Positions 57,431 to 64,000 of a stretch of DNA of 64,000 bases are shown in pieces (the first letter of the stretch is position 1; the number at the start of each line of letters is the position of its first letter). The notes beneath the pieces are model-generated. The model did not search any database, was not told the origin of the DNA, and saw nothing but the letters and a program-made list of their open reading frames with translations. Both the position numbers and the translations under genes were made by a program. Source of the stretch: Devosia ginsengisoli (GTDB lineage Bacteria; Pseudomonadota; Alphaproteobacteria; Rhizobiales; Devosiaceae); NCBI RefSeq assembly GCF_024707105.1, contig NZ_JANQAJ010000011.1, positions 507,488-571,487 on the forward strand, written 5' to 3'.

Positions 57431-59434
57431 ATGACTTCCAAAATCCGCTGGGGCATTATCGGGCCGGGCAGCATCGCCAAGGCCTTCCGGGGCGGCGTCG
57501 CCGGCAGCCAGCATGGCGTGCTGGCCGCCATCGCCACGCGCGATCCCAATAGGCCTGGTCTGGCCGAGGACTTTCCCGGTGTGCGGGTGGTCCATGGCTA
57601 CGACGCCCTGCTGGCCGATCCGGAAATCGACGCCGTCTATATCGCCGTGCCCCATACCGGCCATGCCGAATGGGCCATCAAGGCGGCGGAAGCCGGCAAG
57701 CATGTGCTGGTGGAAAAGCCCTTCGCACTCTCGGCCTTCGAGATCGACGCGGTATTCCATGCCCATCGCAAGGCCGGCACCTTTGCCGGCGAGGCCTTCA
57801 TGTACCGGCTGCATCCGCAGGCCGCCCAATTGGCCGAGCTGATCCGCTCCGGCGCTATCGGCGAGGTGCGCATGATCCAGTCGAGCTTCGGCTTCTCCAT
57901 GGGCAAGTTCCAGCCCGAGCATCGGTTGTTTGCTTCCAAGCTGGCCGGTGGCGGCATTCTCGATGTAGGCGGCTATCCGGTCTCGATGGTCCGCTTCATC
58001 GCCGGCCAGGCCATGGGCAAGCCCTTTGCCGACCCGGTCAAGGTACGCGGCACGGCCAAGCTCAATGCCGAAGGCACCGACGACTGGGCGGCCGCCATCC
58101 TGACCTTCGAGAATGGCATTGTCGCGCAGGTGTCCTGCGCCGTCATGGCCAATCTCGACAATGTGCTGCGCATCCACGGCTCAGAAGGCCGGATCGAAGT
58201 GCCCGACTTCTGGTTCGCCAATGGCAACCGCGACCAGGGCCTGGGTCGCATCGACATCATCAAGGGCGGGAAGACCGAGACGGTCAGCGTCAACGAGACC
58301 CGCCACGTCTATTCCTTCGAGGTCGATGCCGCGGCCGAAGCCATCTTCGCCAAGCGGCAGGAACTGGCGGCGCCGGGCATGAGCTGGGCCGACAGCCTGG
58401 GCAATGCCCGCGTGCTCGACGCCTGGCGCAAGGATGCGGGCGTGGAATACTCGGTCGAAAAGTCCGCGAACCGGGTCAATACGCTCGCCAATCGCAAGCT
58501 CGGTCCGAACGAGGGCGTCATTCCCAAGCGGAGCATTCCGGGCCTCGACAAGCACGCGTCGGCTGTGGCCCTGGGCTTCGAGGACTTCCGCACCTTTGCA
58601 TCGGGCGCCATCCTGCTCGATGCCTTCTGGGAAAAAGGCGGCAATATCTTCGACACCGCCTTCGTCTATGGCGCCGGCTATACGGAAAAGCTGTTCGGCG
58701 AATGGCACCGCAATCGCGGCACGCGCGAAAGCGCGGTGCTGATCGGCAAGGGCGCGCACAGCCCGCTCTGCTATCCCGATGTCATCGCCAAACAGCTCAC
58801 CCAGTCGCTCGACCGGCTGCAGACCGACTATGTCGACGTCTATTTCATGCATCGCGACAATCTCGATGTGCCCGTGGGCGAATTCGTCGATGCCATGGAT
58901 GCGGAGGTGAAAAAGGGCCGCATTCGCGGGCCGTTCGGTGGCTCCAACTGGACCATGGAGCGGTTCGACGAAGCCGTGGCCTATGCCGAACGCACGGGCA
59001 AGACCAAGCCGATGGCGCTTTCCAACAACTTCGCCCTCAGCGAAATGCTGGTGCCGATCTGGGATGGCTGCGTTACCTCCTCCACCGACGCATGGAAGGC
59101 GTGGCTCAGGGACAAGCAGGTCACCAATTTCTCCTGGTCAAGCCAGGGCCGCGGCTTCTTTACCGACCGGGCCGGCCGCGACAAGACCGACAATGAGGAA
59201 CTGGTGCGCTGCTGGTACAATGACAAGAACTTCGCCCGCCGCGACCGCGCCATCGAACTGGCCAGGCAGCTCGGCCACAACCCGATCCATGTGGCTTTGG
59301 CTTTCGTGCTGACGCAGGATTTTCCGAGCATCCCGCTCATCGGCCCGCGCACGCTGGGCGAGCTGGATGACAGCCTCAAGGCGTTCGAGATCAAGCTGAC
59401 GCCGGAACAGGTGGCCTGGCTGGACAGGGGGTAA
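57431..59434 (+). CDS. Natural fusion of Gfo/Idh/MocA oxidoreductase and aldo/keto reductase
   Basis: A 667-residue two-enzyme protein. Residues 1-330: Gfo/Idh/MocA fold with GIIGPGSIAKAFRGG, the EKPFAL motif and GILDVGGYPVSMVRFI in the substrate domain. Residues about 375-667: aldo/keto reductase barrel with the tetrad in FDTAFVYGAG (Asp, Tyr), LIGKGAH (Lys) and FMHRDN (His), and the C-terminal GPRTLGELDDSLKAFEIKLTPEQ. Both halves keep their catalytic residues. It could oxidise and reduce successive positions of the sugar imported by the preceding transporter, whose operon it ends. Such combined proteins occur in some Hyphomicrobiales; the substrate is unknown. Confidence 0.85.
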   Translation: MTSKIRWGIIGPGSIAKAFRGGVAGSQHGVLAAIATRDPNRPGLAEDFPGVRVVHGYDALLADPEIDAVYIAVPHTGHAEWAIKAAEAGKHVLVEKPFALSAFEIDAVFHAHRKAGTFAGEAFMYRLHPQAAQLAELIRSGAIGEVRMIQSSFGFSMGKFQPEHRLFASKLAGGGILDVGGYPVSMVRFIAGQAMGKPFADPVKVRGTAKLNAEGTDDWAAAILTFENGIVAQVSCAVMANLDNVLRIHGSEGRIEVPDFWFANGNRDQGLGRIDIIKGGKTETVSVNETRHVYSFEVDAAAEAIFAKRQELAAPGMSWADSLGNARVLDAWRKDAGVEYSVEKSANRVNTLANRKLGPNEGVIPKRSIPGLDKHASAVALGFEDFRTFASGAILLDAFWEKGGNIFDTAFVYGAGYTEKLFGEWHRNRGTRESAVLIGKGAHSPLCYPDVIAKQLTQSLDRLQTDYVDVYFMHRDNLDVPVGEFVDAMDAEVKKGRIRGPFGGSNWTMERFDEAVAYAERTGKTKPMALSNNFALSEMLVPIWDGCVTSSTDAWKAWLRDKQVTNFSWSSQGRGFFTDRAGRDKTDNEELVRCWYNDKNFARRDRAIELARQLGHNPIHVALAFVLTQDFPSIPLIGPRTLGELDDSLKAFEIKLTPEQVAWLDRG

Positions 59435-59449
59435 GATCGGAGTCAAACA

Positions 59450-59580
59450 CCCCCACCCTCATTCCCTCCCCATCAAGGGGGAGGGAAGCCTGTCCGGTGG
59501 CTGTGAAACTTCGAGCGAAACCCGGAATGCGGTCATGCGCCTCCCTCCCTTGATGGGGAGGGATTGAGGGTGGGGTGGAG
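59450..59580. repeat. Inverted G/C-run repeat (partner of 20568-20668)
   Basis: CACCCTCATTCCCTCCCC ATC, AAGGGGGAGGG, and CCTCCCTCCCTTGATGGGGAGGGATTGAGGGTGGGG: the arms face each other. The 569-bp region 59435-60003 contains this repeat, the 59770-59827 hairpin pair and no gene I can support; frames in it lack ribosome sites and homology. Confidence 0.6.
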
Positions 59581-59769
59581 TCACGAACACCGACTTATCC
59601 ATCTTCTCCCCCCGCCTGAAACCACGCGCATACTCCTCCCCATCACCCCGCGCGGCGGCCTGCAGGCGAACAGTGGCGGGGTGGGCCGGGTGGGGGCTTT
59701 GCCTCTCCCGCAGGTTCGAGTCCGGGCGGAAGCGTGTGCGCGCCCCCCGTACAGTTCCAAAAACCGGCA

Positions 59770-59827
59770 CCCCGAGACGGCTTCCGTCTCACTATTAAAT
59801 TACTCATGGGCGAAAGCCGTCTCGGGG
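59770..59827. other. Two-state hairpin element upstream of the FMN riboswitch
   Basis: CCCCGAGACGGCTT (59770-59783) and AAGCCGTCTCGGGG (59814-59827) are exact inverse complements. Within the left arm, GAGACGG-CTT-CCGTCTC (59774-59790) forms a short hairpin that excludes the long one. Two competing structures in 58 bases suggest an RNA switch, terminator/antiterminator or a small mobile palindrome. The strand is undetermined. Confidence 0.45.
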
Positions 59828-60003
59828 GCCGCCCGCTGCCGTCTTGGCATGCGGCCTGTCACGATAACCGCAATCCAGGCGGCGCTTCCGCATGAACAAA
59901 ATTTCTCCATCGTTCAGAAAGGACGCACAGTTACACCTTTGTGTCTACTTGCCCCGATCCGGCCCCTGCCCTATGTTCGTCGGCGTCGGACGATTGTCCG
60001 GCA

Positions 60004-60149
60004 TTGTTCTCAGGGCGGGGTGCGATTCCCCACCGGCGGTAAAGGCGGCGACGCCAAGCCCGCGAGCGCCTTCGGACCACAGGTCCTTGGGGTCAGCAGA
60101 TCCGGTGTAATTCCGGAGCCGACGGTATAGTCCGGATGAAAGAGAACGG
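60004..60149 (+). ncRNA. FMN riboswitch (RFN element)
   Basis: Conserved RFN parts are present in order: TTCTCAGGGCGGGGTGCGATTCCCCACCGGCGGTA (given as two abutting motifs), GCCCGCGAGCG, GGTCAGCAGATCCGGTGTAATTCCGG and GAGCCGACGGTATAGTCCGGATGAAAGAGAACG. The 3' end closes the P1 stem with the 5' TTCTC. It precedes a riboflavin transporter; a CCGTAACC...GGTTACGG hairpin and AAAGGAC ribosome site (60214-60247) follow, suggesting control of translation. Confidence 0.95.
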
Positions 60150-60252
60150 GACCAACGCTGCTTGTCGGCGTCCGCAGCTCATTTTGGGCCGGGCGCAGGC
60201 ACTGCGCCACTTCCCGTAACCCTGAGGAAACTGGTTACGGAAAGGACTTTTA

Positions 60253-61230
60253 ATGAGCCAGGTTTCCTCTCTTCCCCGCAATGGCGCCGCAACGGGCGCC
60301 TTCTTCATGATCGTGGCAAGCCTTGCCTTTGCCGGGAGCAATCTGCTGCAATCGGCACTGCCGACCCCGGTTGAATATGGCGGCTTCGGCATGAGCTCGA
60401 CCGGCATGGCCTTCTGGCAATATGTCATCGCCTCGGTGCTGGCCCTGCCGCTGATCCTGCGTATCGGCCTCGGCAATCTGCGCACCAGCCACCCGATCAC
60501 CCACGAAATCCGTGCCTTTGCCTCGGCGCTGGGCGTGCATGTCTTCGTCTATGGCTTCGCCACGGGCGTGCCGATCTGGCAGATGGTGACCCTCTTGGCC
60601 ACCGGCCCGCTCTTCATCATCCTCGGCTCAACGCTGTTCCTCGGCGAACGTGCTTCGGTCGCCCGGATCGGAGCGGCTCTCGTGGGTTTTGTCGGTGCCA
60701 TCATCGTCTCGGGCGTCGGCGCCGAAGGCCTGACCTCGTCGACGTTGGTGCCCGTCATCGCCGCCGCCCTCTGGGCCACGACGGACGTGCTGACCAAATA
60801 TCTCAGCAAGCAGGGCGAGAGCCCCGAAACGCTGACCATCTCGCTGCTCGTGCTGGTGACGCCGAACCATCTGCTGATCCTGCTCGCCGTCTGGGCGCTC
60901 GGCATCGGTGCACCGGGCCTGCTGCCGGCGGGCCTCGCCGACAACGTCTTCGCCCTGCCGGGCGGGACTGCCCTCCTGCTGCTGGTGCTGCTCGGCGCCC
61001 TCACCGCTGCCGCGCAATACCTGCTGGCCGTGGCCTACAAGGCGGCGGATGCGACCTATCTGCAGCCCTTCGGCGACCTCAAGGTGCCGCTCAGTGGCCT
61101 GCTGGGCTGGTTCTTCCTGTCGCAGGTGCCGTCCGTCTGGTTCTGGCCGGGCGCTGCGCTGATCCTGGCGGCCTCCACCTTCATCTTCTGGGTGGAATCC
61201 AACCAGCGGCGCACGCTCAGCATGGCCTGA
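60253..61230 (+). CDS. ribN: Riboflavin importer RibN (EamA/DMT family)
   Basis: A 325-residue, ten-helix transporter of the DMT (EamA) family, with two homologous halves: FMIVASLAFAGSNLLQS and an interior repeat beginning LVPVIAAALWATTDVLTKYLS. It is assigned to riboflavin uptake (RibN-type) because its mRNA begins with an FMN riboswitch, the usual arrangement in Hyphomicrobiales. The ATG at 60253 follows AAAGGAC. A GC-rich stem-loop ends the transcript. Confidence 0.88.
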   Translation: MSQVSSLPRNGAATGAFFMIVASLAFAGSNLLQSALPTPVEYGGFGMSSTGMAFWQYVIASVLALPLILRIGLGNLRTSHPITHEIRAFASALGVHVFVYGFATGVPIWQMVTLLATGPLFIILGSTLFLGERASVARIGAALVGFVGAIIVSGVGAEGLTSSTLVPVIAAALWATTDVLTKYLSKQGESPETLTISLLVLVTPNHLLILLAVWALGIGAPGLLPAGLADNVFALPGGTALLLLVLLGALTAAAQYLLAVAYKAADATYLQPFGDLKVPLSGLLGWFFLSQVPSVWFWPGAALILAASTFIFWVESNQRRTLSMA

Positions 61231-61236
61231 AGCCCC

Positions 61237-61264
61237 GCTGCTCCCGGTATCTGCCGGGAGCAGC
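61237..61264 (+). terminator. Terminator-like hairpin after ribN
   Basis: GCTGCTCCCGG-TATCTG-CCGGGAGCAGC is a perfect 11-bp stem six bases after the ribN stop, followed by CTGTCCCCTG without a T-run. It may terminate with help of Rho, or protect the 3' end. Confidence 0.55.
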
Positions 61265-61301
61265 CTGTCCCCTGCCCCAACGGCCTGGTAATTGGCGGCC
61301 G

Positions 61302-61325
61302 TTCCACACACGGAACAAAATTTCC
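61302..61325 (+). promoter_or_regulatory. Tripartite TTCC-N6-GGAA-N6-TTCC operator upstream of rpiR
   Basis: TTCC-ACACAC-GGAA-CAAAAT-TTCC: three half-sites forming two overlapping inverted pairs, both with six-base spacing. GGAA-N6-TTCC is the motif reported for the rhizobial inositol repressor IolR. It lies 60 bases upstream of the rpiR-type gene. Confidence 0.75.
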
Positions 61326-61384
61326 ATTTTTTCTTGATCGCGGGCGTGGATTGAGGATTATGGGCCGGAAGCCGGAGCGCGCCA

Positions 61385-62227
61385 ATGTCCGAGATCACAG
61401 CCAAAATCACCCCGCCGCAGGATTTCGATACTTTGCGCGCCGCGATACTGGAGCGCCGGGGCGAATTGCCCAAGCGGCTGACCCAGGTGGCGGCCTATGC
61501 GCTGGACCATCCTGACGACATCGCCTTCGGCACGGCGGCCAGCATTGCCCTGTCGGCCGATGTGCAGCCCTCCACGCTGGTGCGCTTCGCCCAGCAATTC
61601 GGCTTCGACGGCTTTTCCGGCCTGCAATTGCTGTTCCGCGCCCGGCTGCGCGAACGCACCTCGTCCTATGAGGAGCGCCTGCGCGCCTTGGAGCAGGATG
61701 GCGCGGCTCTGGCGGAAAGCACCACGATTTTCAACGGCTTCATCGCTGCGGCGCACCGCTCGATCGATACGATCGCAGCCGCTGTGGAGCCCGATGCCTT
61801 CGAGCGCGCGGTAACGCTGCTGGCCAATGCCGAAACCATCTATCTCATCGCCAAGCGCCGCTCCTACCCCATCAGCAGCTACATGGCCTATGCCTTCGGT
61901 AAGCTGAAAGTGCGCTGCCAACTGGTCGGCACGTCTGCCGGCATCGACGATGACCTCTTGGCCATGGCGACGCCCAGCGACGCTGCCTTTGCCATCAGCT
62001 TCTCGCCCTATGCCTCGGAAAGCGCCGCGCAGGCCCGAGCCCTCGCCGCGCGGGGCATTCCGGTGGTGTCGCTCACCGATTCCGCCTTTTCCCCGCTCGC
62101 CGAATGTTCGCGGGAATGGTTCGAGGTGGTGGAGGCCGACCATGCCGGATTCCGCTCGCTTTCGGCCAGCATGGCCTTTGCCATGGCGCTGACGGTGAGC
62201 ATTGCCGAGAAGCGGCGGCGCGGATAA
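61385..62227 (+). CDS. RpiR/MurR-family regulator, probable inositol repressor IolR
   Basis: A 280-residue regulator. Residues 13-95 are the RpiR N-terminal HTH (AAYALDHPDDIAFGTAASIALSADVQPSTLVRFAQQFGFDGFSGLQLLFRARL), and 130-260 a SIS sugar-phosphate-binding domain (AETIYLIAKRRSYPISSYMAYAFGKL, then FAISFSPYASESAAQARAL). It likely senses an inositol-breakdown phosphate. The tripartite operator upstream of itself and upstream of iolC points to control of both units. The ATG at 61385 is the first good start. Confidence 0.9.
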   Translation: MSEITAKITPPQDFDTLRAAILERRGELPKRLTQVAAYALDHPDDIAFGTAASIALSADVQPSTLVRFAQQFGFDGFSGLQLLFRARLRERTSSYEERLRALEQDGAALAESTTIFNGFIAAAHRSIDTIAAAVEPDAFERAVTLLANAETIYLIAKRRSYPISSYMAYAFGKLKVRCQLVGTSAGIDDDLLAMATPSDAAFAISFSPYASESAAQARALAARGIPVVSLTDSAFSPLAECSREWFEVVEADHAGFRSLSASMAFAMALTVSIAEKRRRG

Positions 62228-62244
62228 GCCACAGTCACGCCGAG

Positions 62245-62268
62245 TTCCACAATTGGAATGAACATTCC
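62245..62268 (+). promoter_or_regulatory. Tripartite TTCC-N6-GGAA-N6-TTCC operator upstream of iolC
   Basis: TTCC-ACAATT-GGAA-TGAACA-TTCC repeats the layout and spacing of 61302-61325 with different spacers, 70 bases before the iolC start and just after the rpiR stop. Confidence 0.75.
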
Positions 62269-62337
62269 ACATTGACGAATAGTCGGAACTTATGTTTCGT
62301 GTTTCGGTGAAGCGGAACGGGCCATGAGGAGACCGGA

Positions 62338-64000
62338 GTGACGAATGCGCACCAGCGGCAGGAGACGCTGCCGCTCGACGTCATCACGATCGGGCGCGCC
62401 TCTGTCGACCTCTATGGCCAACAGATCGGCACGCGCCTCGAAGATGTCGGGAGCTTCGCCAAATCCGTCGGCGGCTGCCCGACCAATATTGCAGTCGGTA
62501 CGGCGCGGCTCGGCCTGAAATCGGCCCTCATCACCCGCGTCGGCAACGAGCAGATGGGCCGCTTCATCCGCGAACAGTTGGTCCGCGAAGGCGTAGAAAC
62601 GCGTGGCATTGCCACCGATCCGGAGCGCCTCACAGCGCTCGTGCTGCTGTCGGTAGAGGCCGAAGGCGTTTCGCCGATGATCTTCTACCGCACCGACTGC
62701 GCCGACATGGCGCTGGACGAGAGCGACATCGACGAGGACCTGATCCGCTCGGCCCGGGCCGTGGTGGTCACCGGCACGCATTTCAGCCGCGCCCACAGCG
62801 AAGCTGCGCAGAAGAAGGCGATCCGCATCGCCAAGTCAAACGGCGCCCTGGTCGCCTTCGATATCGACTACCGCCCCAATCTGTGGGGGCTGGCCGGGCA
62901 CGAAGCGGGCTTCTCGCGCTATGTTGCTTCAGAGGTGGTGTCGCAGAAATATCAGTCCGTACTGCCCGATTGCGATCTCATCGTCGGCACCGAGGAAGAA
63001 GTGCTCATCGCTTCCGGTGAGGCCGACCTGCTCTCCGCGCTCAGGACGATCCGCAGCCTGTCCTCCGGCACGATTGTTCTGAAGCGCGGGCCCATGGGCT
63101 GCATCGTCTATGACGGCCCGATCCCCGATGATCTCGAACAGGGCATTGTCGGCAAGGGCTTCCCCATCGAGGTCTACAACGTGCTGGGCGCGGGCGACGC
63201 TTTCATGAGCGGCTGGCTGCGGGGCTGGCTGCGCGGCGAGAAGCACGCCACCAGCGCGACCTGGGCCAATGCCTGCGGCGCCTTCGCCGTCAGCCGCCTG
63301 CTCTGCGCGCCGGAATATCCGAGCTGGCCGGAGCTCACCTATTTCCTGGAGCATGGCAGCAAGGAGCGCGCCCTGCGCAAGGATGCCGCGCTCAACCACA
63401 TTCACTGGGCGACCAATCGCCGGCGCGAGATTCCCAGCCTCATGGCCTTGGCCATCGACCATCGCAGCCAGCTCGAAGAGCTTGCCAATGGCGATGCGCA
63501 ACTGCTGGCGCGCATCCCTGATTTCAAGGTGCTGGCCGTCAAGGCGGCCGCAAGCGTCGCCGATGGCCGGCCCGGCTTCGGCATGCTGCTCGACGACAAG
63601 CATGGCCGCGACGCGCTGTTCGCGGCGGGGGCACAACCGGATTTCTGGATTGGCAAGCCGATCGAGCTGCCCGGCTCGCGGCCGCTGCAATTCGAATTCA
63701 GCCAGGATCTGGGCTCGCGGCTGGTGGACTGGCCGGTGGATCACTGCATCAAGGTACTGTGCTTCTACCACCCGGACGACCCGGTCGAATTGAAGCGCAT
63801 GCAGGTCGAGAAGCTGAGCACGGCCTATGAAGCCGCCCGCAAGGTGGGCCGCGAATTGCTGATCGAGATCATCGCCAGCAGGCATGGTGAATTGGATGAC
63901 GGCACGGTCGCGCGGGTGCTGGGCGACCTCTACGATGCCGGGGTCAAGCCGGACTGGTGGAAGCTCGAGCCGCAGGCCAGCCGCGCGGCCTGGGCGGCCA
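62338..64000 (+). CDS. iolC: IolC: 5-dehydro-2-deoxygluconokinase fused to DUF2090 (3' end cut by window)
   Basis: At least 554 codons, running off the window. N-terminal PfkB kinase (1-330): DVITIGRASVDLYGQQ, SVGGCPTNIAVGTARLGL and the GAGD catalytic motif in YNVLGAGDAFMSGWLRG. C-terminal DUF2090 domain (about 360 on; PSLMALAIDHRSQLEEL, WPVDHCIKVLCFYHPDDP, LLIEIIASRHG), an aldolase-like barrel that in alphaproteobacterial IolC may act on the phosphorylated product. It phosphorylates 5-dehydro-2-deoxygluconate in myo-inositol breakdown. GTG start at 62338 with GAGGAG upstream. iol genes should continue beyond the window. Confidence 0.93.
   Translation, partial: MTNAHQRQETLPLDVITIGRASVDLYGQQIGTRLEDVGSFAKSVGGCPTNIAVGTARLGLKSALITRVGNEQMGRFIREQLVREGVETRGIATDPERLTALVLLSVEAEGVSPMIFYRTDCADMALDESDIDEDLIRSARAVVVTGTHFSRAHSEAAQKKAIRIAKSNGALVAFDIDYRPNLWGLAGHEAGFSRYVASEVVSQKYQSVLPDCDLIVGTEEEVLIASGEADLLSALRTIRSLSSGTIVLKRGPMGCIVYDGPIPDDLEQGIVGKGFPIEVYNVLGAGDAFMSGWLRGWLRGEKHATSATWANACGAFAVSRLLCAPEYPSWPELTYFLEHGSKERALRKDAALNHIHWATNRRREIPSLMALAIDHRSQLEELANGDAQLLARIPDFKVLAVKAAASVADGRPGFGMLLDDKHGRDALFAAGAQPDFWIGKPIELPGSRPLQFEFSQDLGSRLVDWPVDHCIKVLCFYHPDDPVELKRMQVEKLSTAYEAARKVGRELLIEIIASRHGELDDGTVARVLGDLYDAGVKPDWWKLEPQASRAAWAA

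Noticed and set aside
59701-59735. tRNA-like T-arm (CAGGTTCGAGTCCGGGCGG)
   Set aside because: No acceptor, D or anticodon stems can be drawn around it on this strand, so it is not a tRNA gene.
59892-60110. Open frame ending inside the FMN riboswitch
   Set aside because: It runs into a conserved RNA element and has no ribosome site or recognisable protein content.
1-64000. CRISPR arrays, prophage, integrases, rRNA
   Set aside because: No regularly spaced identical repeats, no phage or transposase proteins and no rRNA segments were found on reading both strands.

Overview
This 64 kb window is GC-rich chromosomal DNA from an alphaproteobacterium, most likely a Devosia-like member of the Hyphomicrobiales. 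Indications are the alaC-hom-glpX-recJ grouping, an IolC carrying a fused C-terminal DUF2090 domain, an RpiR-type inositol regulator with GGAA-N6-TTCC sites, DUF2842 next to ctaA, IRO-like (RirA) boxes at iron genes, TRAP and CUT1 transporters, and many intergenic palindromic repeats. I see no rRNA, prophage, transposase or CRISPR array. The genus is inferred, not proven.

Layout. 0-5 kb: small housekeeping and envelope genes, two tRNA-Glu genes and a small secreted acidic protein. 4.9-8.9 kb: a siderophore/heme-type ABC importer under a possible RirA site. 9-19 kb: cfa, recJ, glpX, hom and alaC, with two extra iron-type binding proteins between hom and alaC. hom carries an unusual N-terminal helix-turn-helix-like extension, and alaC has an alanine-rich leader ORF with hairpins. 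19-27 kb: a GT1-type glycosyltransferase, an SdpR/SdpI-type pair, a cystine/dicarboxylate-type symporter, rplM-rpsI and ctaA. 27-37.5 kb: an exopolysaccharide locus (deacetylase, Wzz-like protein with a degenerate kinase domain, Wza-like lipoprotein, GT4, polyprenyl-phosphate sugar transferase, secreted propeller-like protein, Wzy/ligase-like protein, phosphotransferase).

37.7-46 kb: a quinate/shikimate catabolic cluster. A TRAP transporter brings in substrate. AroQ- and AroE-type enzymes interconvert quinate/shikimate and dehydroshikimate, and a QuiC-type dehydratase fusion yields protocatechuate. A TetR and a GntR regulator are present, and three near-identical 14-bp palindromes mark the promoters. 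46-50 kb: a tight operon of an ATP-grasp ligase, a DUF1704/QEGLA HExxxH metallopeptidase homologue and an N-formylglutamate amidohydrolase homologue. It recalls the eukaryotic pairing of tubulin tyrosine ligase (ATP-grasp) with MATCAP (DUF1704), and is the best candidate here for an undescribed ligation/cleavage system.

50-64 kb: a CHASE2 adenylate cyclase, an AraC regulator broken by one missing base in a G-run, a CUT1 sugar ABC operon ending in a natural Gfo/Idh-aldo/keto reductase fusion, an FMN riboswitch with ribN, then an RpiR regulator and iolC (cut by the window end), both preceded by the same tripartite operator.

Intergenic spaces hold several families of short dispersed repeats. 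One has constant flanks and a near-constant loop, but its stem changes sequence while staying paired.
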